Shown one piece after another: positions 41,148 to 49,658 of a stretch of 64,000 nt of DNA. The translations under genes and the position numbers were made by a program. This DNA comes from Coriobacteriaceae bacterium EMTCatB1 (GTDB taxonomy: Bacteria > Actinomycetota > Coriobacteriia > Anaerosomatales > Anaerosomataceae), in contig BDLO01000001.1 in assembly GCA_001950395.1 (NCBI GenBank), positions 1,401,979-1,465,978 on the forward strand, read 5' to 3'. Within the stretch, counting starts at the first letter, position 1. Each line of letters starts with the position of its first letter. The notes beneath the pieces were generated by a model that was not told the origin of the DNA, did not search any database, and was given only the letters and a program-made list of their open reading frames with translations.

Positions 41148-43886
41148 ATGAGCGAGAACGTGGAGACGGCGTGGCACGTCATGCCCGTGAGCGACGTGGC
41201 CGCCGCGCTCGGCACCGACCCGGACAGCGGGCTGCCGGCCGACGAGGCCACGCGTCGGCTCGCCCAGCACGGACCCAACGTGCTGGCGCCTCCCGAGAGA
41301 GTCCCCTTGTGGCGGAAGTTCCTCGCCCAGTTCAACGACTTCATGATCTGGGTCCTCATGGCCGCTGTCGTCATCTCGGCCGTCGAGGGCCAGATGCTCG
41401 AGGCCTTCGCCATAACCGCCATTCTGCTCCTGAACGGCTTTCTCGGCTTCGTCCAGGAGCATCGGGCCGAGCAGGCGCTCGAGGCGCTCAAGCAGCTCGC
41501 CGCGCCAGCGGCGACCGTCGTGCGTGACGGCGTCGAGAAAGAAGTCCCGGCCGCCGAGCTCGTTCCCGGAGACGTCGTGATCCTGGAGGCAGGCGACAAG
41601 GTGCCGGCTGACGGCCGGCTCGTCGAAGCCGCCGCGCTCAAGATCGACGAATCTTCCCTCACCGGTGAGAGCAGACCGGCCTCGAAGCACGCAGACGCCG
41701 AGTGCGAGCTGCACTGCGCTCTCGGCGACCGCTCGACCTTCGTGTACGCCGGCACGACCGTGGCCGTCGGACGAGGTCGATTCATCGTCACCGAGACGGG
41801 GCAGCGTACGCAGATGGGCCGCATCGCAGACCTCCTCGCCCAGCAGGAGGACGAGGCGACTCCGCTGCAGCGTGAGCTCAAGGGCGTCGGCAAGCGCATC
41901 GCGACGCTCATCCTCGCGATCGCGGCGATCGTTTTCGCCGTCGGCGCGTGGCAGGCGTACCACGCCTCGGGCGAGACGTCGCTGGTCGCCGCTCTCACGC
42001 ACGACGCGTTCCGAGCGCGGCTGACGGTCGCGCTGCTCGTCGCGATCTCGCTGGCGGTCGCCGCCATCCCGGAGGGGCTGCCGGCCATCGTCACGGTCGC
42101 CCTCTCGCTCGGCGTCCGCCGGATGGCCGAGCGCAATGCCATCGTGCGCAAGCTCCACGCCGTGGAGACGCTCGGGTCGACCACGTTCATCTGCTCGGAC
42201 AAGACGGGGACGATCACGAAGAACGAGATGGCGGTGCGGCGCCTCGTCGTCGGCACGGACGGAGCCGACGTCCTGCCGGACTGGGCGCTCCAGCCCGACG
42301 ACCGGACGCCGTCCCCCGCTGACCTCGGCCTCCTGCTCGAGATCGCTGCCTCGTGCAATGACGCGCACTTCACGGCGGATGGGGCGCTCGTCGGCGATCC
42401 CACGGAGACGGCGCTGGTCGTTGCGGCCGACGCCTTGGCCCAGGAGCGGCTCCGCCCGCGCCGCGTAGCCGAGATCCCCTTCGACTCCGAGCGGAAGCGC
42501 ATGACGACGATCCACCTGGTGGACGGCCGGCACGTCGCATACGTGAAAGGCGGCGCTGACGTCGTCCTCGGGCTGTGCTCGCACGCGCTGCTCCGCGGCG
42601 AGCGTGTGCCTCTCGACCACGCCCTCCGCGAGCAGATCCTCGCCTTGAACGCGGATCTCGCAGCGTCAGGTTACCGAACGCTCGCCATCGCCTTCCGAGA
42701 GCTGGACGGCGTCGATGCCGACGACCCCTCGGCTGTCGAGCGCGACCTCGTCTACGTCGGCATCGTCGGCCTCGTAGACCCTCCTCGCCCGGAGGCGGCA
42801 GAGGCCATCGCCACGTGCCGTCGCGCAGGCATCCAGGTGGCGATGGTCACCGGCGACCACGCGCTCACGGCTCGCGCGATCGCGCAGCAGGTCGGGCTGG
42901 ACGCAGAGGCCGGCGTGCTCACCGGAGCGGAGTTGGAGCGCATGACCGACGAGGAGCTCGCCGAAGCCGTCGTTCGCACGCGCGTATTCGCCCGCGTGGA
43001 CCCCGCGCACAAGCTGCGCATCGTCGACGCGCTCAAGCGCCACGGCCACGTAGTGGCCATGACCGGGGACGGCGTGAATGACGCGCCCGCCCTCAAGCGC
43101 GCCGACATCGGCGTCGCGATGGGCCGCGTCGGCACGGACGTGTCGCGCGAGGCGGCCGACATGGTGCTGGCGGACGACAACTTCGCGACCATCGTCGAAG
43201 CGGTTCGGATGGGCCGCGCCGTCTACGACAACCTTAAGAAGTTCATCCTGTTCCTGTTGTCCTGCAACGTGTCCGAAGTCCTCATCATCTTCATCACGAC
43301 TTTCTTCGCTGACCGTCCCGCGCTCCTGCCGCTGCAGATCCTCTGGATCAACCTGATCACCGACGGCTTCCCGGCGCTCGCGCTCGGAGTCGACCCCGCC
43401 TCGCCGCGGGTCATGGAACGCCCGCCTCGGGACGCGAGCGAGTCGGTCCTCGCTCGCAAGCGGCAAGCGCAGGTGCTGTGGCAAGGCGCGCTCATCACAG
43501 TTGCGGGGCTCATCATGTACGTATGGGCCGACCTCTTCATGCCGGGGCATTCCTTCGAGCGCGCGCAGACGATGCTCTTCTCGGCGATGGTGCTCGCCCA
43601 GCTCGTGCACGCCTTCTCGTTCCGATCCGAGACGCGCAGCATCTTCAGCGCCTACACGCTCAAGAACCGTTGGCTGAACGCGGCGTTCGCCGGCTCGCTG
43701 ACGCTGCAGCTGGCCGTCGTCTACCTGCCGCCGCTGCAGCACGTGTTCAAGACCCAGCCGCTGTCGATTTCGGACTGGCTCGCGGTCGTCGCCGCCGCGC
43801 TCGTGCCGACGGTGCTCGTAGACGTGGTGAAGCGGGCTTCAGCGCGCGCATCTCGAACGGCTGTCCCTGAAGCCGCGAGCGCGTGA
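41148..43886 (+). CDS. P-type cation ATPase (Ca2+/Mn2+ class, PMR1/SERCA-like)
   Basis: A 912-residue P2A-type pump. Visible are the N-terminal cation ATPase domain, TGES loop (~172), PEGLPAIVTVALSLG in M4 (~308), phosphorylation site CSDKTGTIT (Asp ~351), MTGDGVNDAPALKRADIGVAMG (~638) and M6 segment NLITDGFPALALGVDP. M4 and M6 residues fit Ca2+ or Mn2+ transport. The yybP-ykoY-like leader argues that the physiological substrate is Mn2+ or that the pump is induced by Mn2+. ATG has GAGGAGG upstream. It exports cations from the cytoplasm. Confidence 0.92.
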   Translation: MSENVETAWHVMPVSDVAAALGTDPDSGLPADEATRRLAQHGPNVLAPPERVPLWRKFLAQFNDFMIWVLMAAVVISAVEGQMLEAFAITAILLLNGFLGFVQEHRAEQALEALKQLAAPAATVVRDGVEKEVPAAELVPGDVVILEAGDKVPADGRLVEAAALKIDESSLTGESRPASKHADAECELHCALGDRSTFVYAGTTVAVGRGRFIVTETGQRTQMGRIADLLAQQEDEATPLQRELKGVGKRIATLILAIAAIVFAVGAWQAYHASGETSLVAALTHDAFRARLTVALLVAISLAVAAIPEGLPAIVTVALSLGVRRMAERNAIVRKLHAVETLGSTTFICSDKTGTITKNEMAVRRLVVGTDGADVLPDWALQPDDRTPSPADLGLLLEIAASCNDAHFTADGALVGDPTETALVVAADALAQERLRPRRVAEIPFDSERKRMTTIHLVDGRHVAYVKGGADVVLGLCSHALLRGERVPLDHALREQILALNADLAASGYRTLAIAFRELDGVDADDPSAVERDLVYVGIVGLVDPPRPEAAEAIATCRRAGIQVAMVTGDHALTARAIAQQVGLDAEAGVLTGAELERMTDEELAEAVVRTRVFARVDPAHKLRIVDALKRHGHVVAMTGDGVNDAPALKRADIGVAMGRVGTDVSREAADMVLADDNFATIVEAVRMGRAVYDNLKKFILFLLSCNVSEVLIIFITTFFADRPALLPLQILWINLITDGFPALALGVDPASPRVMERPPRDASESVLARKRQAQVLWQGALITVAGLIMYVWADLFMPGHSFERAQTMLFSAMVLAQLVHAFSFRSETRSIFSAYTLKNRWLNAAFAGSLTLQLAVVYLPPLQHVFKTQPLSISDWLAVVAAALVPTVLVDVVKRASARASRTAVPEAASA

Positions 43887-43910
43887 CGTTTGATTGACGG
43901 CGTGATTCTG

Positions 43911-43943
43911 CCGATAATCGGCTTGTCGAACGCCGATTATCGG
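43911..43943. promoter_or_regulatory. Twin palindromes, inverted repeat upstream of sensor kinase
   Basis: ccgataatcggc (43911-43922) and gccgattatcgg (43932-43943) form a perfect 12+12 bp inverted repeat with a 9 nt gap; each arm is itself a palindrome (ccgat-a-atcgg). The second arm ends 9 nt before the chosen start codon. Such paired sites suit a cooperative repressor. Confidence 0.65.
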
Positions 43944-43952
43944 GGGTTTGTG

Positions 43953-46082
43953 GTGACCCGGACCCGCACACGGCTGCCATTGCTGCCCGACACCCTGCGG
44001 GCGCGGCTGTCTGGCGCCATCGTGCTTGCGAGCCTGCTGCTCTTTCTCATCGTCTTCGGCGCCACGCGGATCGCGACGGCCGCGTTCACTCGCTCGACCG
44101 TAGCCCACGACGCACGCCGTACCCTGGTGACCGCACGCGCCATCCTCGACGCTCAGGCGGAGGTGCTCGACTCGTACGTCGTCGGATACACGGAGTGGGA
44201 CGAGTTCTACGCCCACACCCTTCGGCCTGACCCCGCGTTCACGTCGTCGGAGCTCGACCCGTGGCTCCGCGAGCGGTCGGGTGCCGATGACGTGTTGTGG
44301 ATGAATGCCGCCGGCACGACCATCTTCTCCTACGGGGATGCGTCCGACCTGGACGCTCTCACGACGCTCGCCCGGCGCTCCGCCGAGCCTTCGGCGGGGC
44401 CGGTGCTCCTGCCGTCCGGTCTCGCCATCGCGTCTGTCCGTCCGATCGTGGGAGATCCGCCCGGCCAGAAACCCGCGGGCTGGCTCGCCGTCGTAAGGCG
44501 CGTCGACCTTGACCAGCTCGCGCAGACACTCGGCGTAGACGCTCGTTTCGAGGCGGTGAGCGAGCGCGTCGGCGGCGAGGGCTCGCTCGGCTCCGTCGCA
44601 GGATTCGCGTCTGCCGCCTCGTGGATCCGCGGCGACGCGTTCGAAGCCCGAGGGACGCTCGTCGGGCTGTACGGGCGACCGGCGGGGACGCTGGTCTTGT
44701 CCGAGCCGCTGCGAGGAGATCCTGTGCTCGCGAGCTGGACGTTCCCGCTCGCGATGGGACTCGTCTCGCTGCTCGTGGGGCTCGCATTCGGCACTGCGCT
44801 TTCCCGGACGGTAGCGCGTCCTCTCGAGACGACGCTCGCCGTGCTCCGCGACGAGGGGCTTCGAGCCGTGCGCGGGGAGCCGCCCGCCGAGCTCGAGCTC
44901 GACGATCCCGCGCTGCCAAGCGAGTTCCGGGAGCTCACGCAGACGGTGCACGACCTCGTGCAGCTCCTCTCCGTCCGCGAGCGCGAGCTGGCTCAAGCGA
45001 CCGACCAGGCGCTCGCCGCGGAGCAAGCGCTACGAACGGTGCTCGACGAGTCGGCCGAGGCCAAGATGCTCGTCCAACGCGGCATCGTGGAGGTCGCGAA
45101 CCCTGCGTTCGCGACGTGCGTCGGTCGTCCGCTGGGGCTCATCCTCCGCAAGCCGCTCGAGGAGCTGCTCGGCGCGATGGACATCGCGAGTCCAGAGGGC
45201 GAGCCGCTCACGCCCGCAGAGCTCATCGAGCGAGCCCTCGAGAACGACGTGGTCGTGCGCTGCAACGCCCCGGAGCACGGCGAGCGGTGGATGGAGGTCC
45301 GCGCTGACACGACCGCCGCTCCGGACGCTTTCGTCCTCTCAGCCCGCGACGTCACCGAGCAGTATCGGCTCGAGAAGCTGCGCTCCGAGATCATCTCGCT
45401 CGTCTCGCACGATCTCCGCGCACCGCTCACGGTGCTTTCCGGCTACGTCCAGATGCTGGAGCGGGACACCACCGAGGAACAGCGCTCGCGCATCGTGGCG
45501 TCCATGCGAGAGTCCACCGAGCGCATGCGCTCGCTGGTCGAGGACCTCCTCGATTCTGCACGCGCTCAGCAGGCGCTCGCACCGAGCGTGGTTGAGCCGG
45601 TGGATCTCGTGACGCTTGCGACGAACGTCGCTCAGGCGACCCGAGTCGCGTTCGGCAGGGACGTCGCGGTCCTGGCGCGCACGCAGGTGGAGGCGGCAGG
45701 CGACGCCAAACGGCTCAGGCAAGCGCTCGACAACCTGGTCGTCAATGCCATCAAGCACACCCGGCCGGACGCCGAGATCCGCATCGTCATCGACCGCTCA
45801 GGCAAAATGGCGACGCTTGCCGTCGAAGACACCGGACCCGGAGTCCCGCCCGAGGCCCGCGAGGCGGTGTTCGACCGCTTCGCTCAGCTTGGCGAGGAGT
45901 CAGGCGGCGTCGGCCTCGGTCTGTACATCGTCCGGACGATCGCGGAGACGCACGGCGGACGCGCGTACGTCGAAGATGCGCCAGGCGGCGGAGCCCGGTT
46001 CGTCGTCGAGCTGCCGCTTGCCTCGAAGCCCCGACAGACGCGCTCCGCTCAGTCGGCTCCCGACGACTCCTCGAGCGCGTAG
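43953..46082 (+). CDS. Membrane sensor histidine kinase with CHASE4-like domain
   Basis: A 709-residue kinase. A first membrane helix (~20-40) and a second (~250-270) bracket an extracytoplasmic domain with VGYTEWDEFYAHTL, the CHASE4-like signature; then HAMP-like region, a PAS-like region (~350-470), HisKA with SHDLRAPLTVLSGY (His ~486) and a complete HATPase (N-box NLVVNAIKHT, DTGPGVP, GVGLGLYIVRTIAETHGG). GTG at 43953 is chosen because GGGGG lies 6 nt upstream and the earlier frame covers the palindromes. No response regulator is adjacent. It overlaps ddl convergently by 34 nt. Confidence 0.88.
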   Translation: MTRTRTRLPLLPDTLRARLSGAIVLASLLLFLIVFGATRIATAAFTRSTVAHDARRTLVTARAILDAQAEVLDSYVVGYTEWDEFYAHTLRPDPAFTSSELDPWLRERSGADDVLWMNAAGTTIFSYGDASDLDALTTLARRSAEPSAGPVLLPSGLAIASVRPIVGDPPGQKPAGWLAVVRRVDLDQLAQTLGVDARFEAVSERVGGEGSLGSVAGFASAASWIRGDAFEARGTLVGLYGRPAGTLVLSEPLRGDPVLASWTFPLAMGLVSLLVGLAFGTALSRTVARPLETTLAVLRDEGLRAVRGEPPAELELDDPALPSEFRELTQTVHDLVQLLSVRERELAQATDQALAAEQALRTVLDESAEAKMLVQRGIVEVANPAFATCVGRPLGLILRKPLEELLGAMDIASPEGEPLTPAELIERALENDVVVRCNAPEHGERWMEVRADTTAAPDAFVLSARDVTEQYRLEKLRSEIISLVSHDLRAPLTVLSGYVQMLERDTTEEQRSRIVASMRESTERMRSLVEDLLDSARAQQALAPSVVEPVDLVTLATNVAQATRVAFGRDVAVLARTQVEAAGDAKRLRQALDNLVVNAIKHTRPDAEIRIVIDRSGKMATLAVEDTGPGVPPEAREAVFDRFAQLGEESGGVGLGLYIVRTIAETHGGRAYVEDAPGGGARFVVELPLASKPRQTRSAQSAPDDSSSA

Positions 46083-47005
46083 CCCACGAGCAAGGCGCAG
46101 AGGTCCGGGAACTCGATGCCGGCTGCCCGGGCCGCGTCGGGCAGGAGGCTCGTCCTCGTCATACCCGGGATCGTGTTCACTTCGAGCACCCACGCGCGCC
46201 CGTCCGGCTCCACGATGATATCGGTGCGGGAGACCCCGGAACACCCGAGGGCCTCGTGAGCAGCCACCGCAAGCTCCTCGCACCGCTTGCGCGCGGCCTC
46301 AGGGATGCGCGCCGGGATGATGTGTCGGCTCATGCCCGGGACGTACTTCGATTCGTAGTCGTAGAACTCGTGCTCCGGGACGATCTCGAGCGTCGGAAGC
46401 GCGAAGGGGGCGCTCGTGCCGAGCACGCCCACCGTCACCTCCGTCCCAGCGATGAAGCGCTCCACGAGCACGACGTCGTCGTACCGGAAGGCGGTCTCGA
46501 TCGCTTCTCGAAGCTCCGAGGGGTCGTGGACGATCGAGACCCCGATCGCGGAGCCCTCCGATGCCGGCTTCACCACGCAGCGCTCCCCCACCGCTGCCGC
46601 CACGTCCTCTTCCCGCCACGGCCGTCCTCGCCGCACCACGACGTACTCCGGCGTCGGAACGCCGCAGCCCGCGAAGACGTGCTTGGAGGCGACTTTGTCC
46701 ATCGCCAGCGCGCTCGCAAGCACCCCCGACCCCACGTACGGCAGATCGAGCAGCTCGAGCAGGCCCTGCACGGTCCCGTCTTCGCCGTACCTGCCGTGCA
46801 GGCAGATGAACACGACGTCCGGCCGGCTCGCACGCACGTCGTCGATGAACGACGCGTCTGCCGTGTCGATCGCGAACGCGTCGGCGCCGCGCTCGCGCAG
46901 CGCCGCGACCACCTGCTCGCCCGTGTTCAGGGACACCTCGCGCTCAGCCGAGCGACCGCCCATCAAGACGGCGACTCGCACGCCCGCTATGTCAGGCACC
47001 TGCAT
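46049..47005 (-). CDS. ddl: D-alanine--D-alanine ligase
   Basis: A 318-residue ATP-grasp ligase: VAVLMGGRSAEREVSLNTG, FICLHGRYGEDGTVQGLLELLDLPYVGSG, KPASEGSAIGVS and EVNTIPGMTRTSLLPDAARAAG. The omega loop FYDYESKY is of the D-Ala-D-Ala type, not the D-Ala-D-Lac (VanA) type, so vancomycin resistance is not indicated despite a VanW gene elsewhere. It makes the dipeptide end of peptidoglycan precursors in the cytoplasm. Start ATG at 47005. Confidence 0.96.
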   Translation of the reverse strand: MQVPDIAGVRVAVLMGGRSAEREVSLNTGEQVVAALRERGADAFAIDTADASFIDDVRASRPDVVFICLHGRYGEDGTVQGLLELLDLPYVGSGVLASALAMDKVASKHVFAGCGVPTPEYVVVRRGRPWREEDVAAAVGERCVVKPASEGSAIGVSIVHDPSELREAIETAFRYDDVVLVERFIAGTEVTVGVLGTSAPFALPTLEIVPEHEFYDYESKYVPGMSRHIIPARIPEAARKRCEELAVAAHEALGCSGVSRTDIIVEPDGRAWVLEVNTIPGMTRTSLLPDAARAAGIEFPDLCALLVGYALEESSGAD

Positions 47006-47029
47006 CGAAGACCTTCCTCCCGCCACAGC

Positions 47030-47401
47030 TCACGCGCCGCGGCAGCAGACGTCGAGCGCGAACAGCGACACCAGCCACAACACCGTCCCCACGAGCGCGG
47101 CGCCGCCGCCTTTCAGCAGCGCGTCTGCGAGCAGGCCCGCCCGCCGCTCTGGCGGACGGCCGGCGCGCGTCACCACCCACACCGCGACCGACAGCGCCGG
47201 CCCCAACGCCGCCAACACCAGCCCGGCGGCGGCGACCCGTCCGTAGTCGAGCGACCAGAGCACCGATCCTGCAGCCGCGTCGTCTTTCAGCACCACGAAC
47301 GAGGCGACCGCGAGCACGACCCACGCGAGGAGGTACAGCGAGAACGGCACGAGGCTCACACCGCGCGAACCCGCTGGCGATTCGACGTCGTCTTCGAACA
47401 C
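47030..47401 (-). CDS. Small membrane protein upstream of ddl, unknown
   Basis: A 123-residue protein with three to four hydrophobic helices (LVPFSLYLLAWVVLAVASFVVL, then two to three more) and ending LFALDVCCRGA with two adjacent Cys. GTG start at 47401 has GAGGAGG upstream; 24 nt separate it from ddl, so the two are probably one unit. No family recognised. Confidence 0.6.
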   Translation of the reverse strand: MFEDDVESPAGSRGVSLVPFSLYLLAWVVLAVASFVVLKDDAAAGSVLWSLDYGRVAAAGLVLAALGPALSVAVWVVTRAGRPPERRAGLLADALLKGGGAALVGTVLWLVSLFALDVCCRGA

Positions 47402-47561
47402 CGTGGCCTCCTCTCGCTTGCGCCAGTCTAGATGAGCGCGGCGGCCGCACACAACTGCACGGGAGGTTGTGGGAATCCTGTGAGTTCGTCGCTGTGCTGA
47501 GGCGACCCGCATCCGCGTCGTGTAGTCTAGTGCTAGTGCGGAACGATCCCGGAGGACGGCT

Positions 47562-48854
47562 ATGGAACACGACACGCCTGTGGCTTCTGGCGATGCCCTT
47601 GAGCCCGAGACGCCGATCGACGTCGGCGCCGAACCGGCCCAGTCGCTGCCGGACTCGAGCGTAGAGCCCCCGCCGGCTTCTTCTCCGGCGCCGCTCCTGC
47701 CCCCGCCGCCGGCTGCCGTCGAGCAGCCGCGCGTGCCGTGGGGCCGCGTGCTCGCGGTAGCCGCGCTCGTCGCGGCGCTGTTCGGCCTCGCGGGCGGCTA
47801 TGGCGGCTGGCTCCTCGCGCGCCGGGCAGGCGTCGCCCCGAGCGCTGGCACGGTGCGCGTCGTCAGCGGCACCACCGAGGAGGCGGTCGCCGCTGCCGCC
47901 GCCGCCGCAGTCCCAAGCGTCGTCAACATCGACGTGACGACCCAGGAGACGTCGGACTCCGGGAGCGGCCTGCCGCAGGACCACCCCGCCGTGCCCGTGA
48001 CGGGCAACGGCTCCGGCGTCGCTTTCAAGCGCACGCCGGAAGGCGGCACCTACATCCTGACGAACCAGCACGTGGTGGCCGGCGCGGACACGATCGTCGT
48101 CACCGATTCGACGGGCGAGCGCCACAAGGGCACGGTCGTCGGCGAAGACGAGGAGACCGACATCGCGGTGGTCGAAGTGGACGCCGAGATCCCGCTCGTC
48201 AAGATCGGCGACTCCGAGAAGCTGGTCGTCGGGCAGCTCGTCGTCGCCATCGGCTCGCCTTTCGGCCTCCAACACTCGGTGACCGCAGGCGTCGTCTCCG
48301 CCATCCACCGCTCGCTGCCTGATTTCGCCGAGAACGCGAAGCGCTACCCGCTCGTCGACGTCATCCAGACGGACGCCGCCATCAATCCCGGCAACTCCGG
48401 AGGCGCGCTCGTCGACCGCACCGGCGCGCTCGTGGGGATCCCCGCGGCTATCTTCACCGACACCGGCGCGGATAACGGCGTCGGCTTCGCGATCCCGGTC
48501 AAGACGGCCGTTCGCGTCGCCACGGAGATCATCGAGACAGGCTCCGCGAAGCACCCCTTCCTCGGCATCGAGGGCATGACCGTCACGCCGGAGCTCGCCG
48601 AGGAGAAGAAGCTCCCCGTCGAGGAGGGCGCCTACGTCGTCAACGTGACGAAGGGCACCGAGGCGGAGAAAGCCCGTCTCAAGCCCGGTGACGTGATTGT
48701 GAAGCTCGACGACACCCCCATCCGCTCGATGGACGACCTGCTCCTCGCGGTCCGCAGGCACGCTATCGGCGACACCGTCACGCTGACGCTGTGGCGCGGC
48801 GGCGAGCAGATGCAGGTCACCATGAAGGTCGGCGTCAAGCCGAAGGACCTCTGA
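47562..48854 (+). CDS. htrA: HtrA/DegP-like serine protease with PDZ domain
   Basis: A 430-residue protease. A Pro-rich cytoplasmic N-terminus (~1-58) leads to a membrane helix (~62-82), then a trypsin-like domain with catalytic His (LTNQHVV), Asp (EETDIAVVEV) and Ser (GNSGGALVD), and a C-terminal PDZ domain (AYVVNVTKGTEAEKARLKPGDVIVKLDD). It is a membrane-bound quality-control protease facing the cell wall. GGAGG precedes the ATG. A 12 bp hairpin follows the stop. Confidence 0.94.
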   Translation: MEHDTPVASGDALEPETPIDVGAEPAQSLPDSSVEPPPASSPAPLLPPPPAAVEQPRVPWGRVLAVAALVAALFGLAGGYGGWLLARRAGVAPSAGTVRVVSGTTEEAVAAAAAAAVPSVVNIDVTTQETSDSGSGLPQDHPAVPVTGNGSGVAFKRTPEGGTYILTNQHVVAGADTIVVTDSTGERHKGTVVGEDEETDIAVVEVDAEIPLVKIGDSEKLVVGQLVVAIGSPFGLQHSVTAGVVSAIHRSLPDFAENAKRYPLVDVIQTDAAINPGNSGGALVDRTGALVGIPAAIFTDTGADNGVGFAIPVKTAVRVATEIIETGSAKHPFLGIEGMTVTPELAEEKKLPVEEGAYVVNVTKGTEAEKARLKPGDVIVKLDDTPIRSMDDLLLAVRRHAIGDTVTLTLWRGGEQMQVTMKVGVKPKDL

Positions 48855-48860
48855 CGCGAT

Positions 48861-48888
48861 ACGGGCCGGCGAGCGATCGCCGGCCCGT
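48861..48888. terminator. Hairpin between htrA and small membrane gene
   Basis: acgggccggcga and tcgccggcccgt form a perfect 12 bp stem with a GCGA loop. It lies between convergent genes and may serve both; no T-run. Confidence 0.6.
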
Positions 48889-48911
48889 CCGCCTCGGCTG
48901 GGTGGTCGTTC

Positions 48912-49052
48912 CTACGCCTTCTTCCTGGCTATCACGACGGCCGCCACGATACCCGCAGCGAGGATGACGGCCGCGGCAACCCAGGTGAGGATGCCGCCGT
49001 CTCCCTGAACCTTGAGCGACGTGCTTCCGAGCGTTCCTTCGGTTCTCGTCAC
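48912..49052 (-). CDS. 46-residue single-pass membrane protein
   Basis: A small frame starting GTG at 49050-49052, with AGAGG 5 nt upstream. The product has a polar start (TRTEGTLGSTSLKVQGDGG) and one membrane helix (ILTWVAAAVILAAGIVAAVVIA) ending in RKKA, so it is probably a Nout-Cin anchor. The open frame upstream of the GTG is a shadow of the rubrerythrin gene. Function unknown. Confidence 0.55.
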   Translation of the reverse strand: MTRTEGTLGSTSLKVQGDGGILTWVAAAVILAAGIVAAVVIARKKA

Positions 49053-49148
49053 CGTCGCCTCTCCCCTCTCGCTCGTCTCCGACTTCGGTTGAGCGGGCGC
49101 GGGTATCATCTGTCGCACAGGAGTATTCCCGAACCGAGAGGAGGCACG

Positions 49149-49658
49149 ATGGTCGAACGGTATCGGTGCAAAGGCTGCGGCTACTACCACGTCGGCCCCG
49201 CCCCCGAGCGGTGCCCGGTGTGCGGCGCGCCGCAGTCGTTCTTCCTGCCGTACGACGGACCCGGCGACCTGACGGGCACCAAGACGCTCGAGAACCTCAA
49301 GGCGGCCTTCGCGGGCGAATCCCAGGCGAACCGCCGCTACACGCTTTTCGCACGGATCGCGCGGCTGGAAGGCGACGAAGCGGCGGCTGCGGCCTTCGAG
49401 CACGCCGCTGAGGAGGAGACCGCGCACGCGCTCGGGCACCTCGCGTACATGGCGGCGTTCGGCTCCACCGCCGACAACCTCAGGGCGGCGGCCGAGGGCG
49501 AAGACTACGAGACGGTCGAGATGTACCCGCAGTTCGCCGAGATCGCCGAGCAGGAGGGCTTCCCGGAGATCGCCCAGTACTTCCGCGCGGTCGGCGGGTT
49601 CGAGCGAAAGCACCGCGACCGCTATCACGAGGTCCTTGGCGAGGAAGGCGGCGAGTGA
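49149..49658 (+). CDS. Rubrerythrin with N-terminal rubredoxin domain
   Basis: A 169-residue protein. The rubredoxin-like iron site is at the N-terminus (CKGC residues 7-10, CPVC 22-25) and a ferritin-like diiron domain follows with AGESQANRRYTLFA, EEETAHALGHL and GFERKHRDRYHEVL. This is the reversed domain order (reverse rubrerythrin) found in anaerobes, where it reduces H2O2 to water. GAGAGGAGG precedes the ATG. Its stop overlaps the rlmN start by 4 nt. Confidence 0.93.
   Translation: MVERYRCKGCGYYHVGPAPERCPVCGAPQSFFLPYDGPGDLTGTKTLENLKAAFAGESQANRRYTLFARIARLEGDEAAAAAFEHAAEEETAHALGHLAYMAAFGSTADNLRAAAEGEDYETVEMYPQFAEIAEQEGFPEIAQYFRAVGGFERKHRDRYHEVLGEEGGE

Noticed and set aside
40473-42620. 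715-codon minus-strand frame across sdaAA and the ATPase
   Set aside because: It spans two well-supported genes and a riboswitch on the other strand and has shadow-like composition.
47438-47561. Promoter for htrA
   Set aside because: TAGTCT-like -10 candidates exist, but no convincing -35 at the right distance could be assigned.
48912-49628. Long minus-strand frame including the 46-residue gene
   Set aside because: The upstream two thirds lie antisense to rubrerythrin; only the last 47 codons have their own ribosome site and membrane helix.
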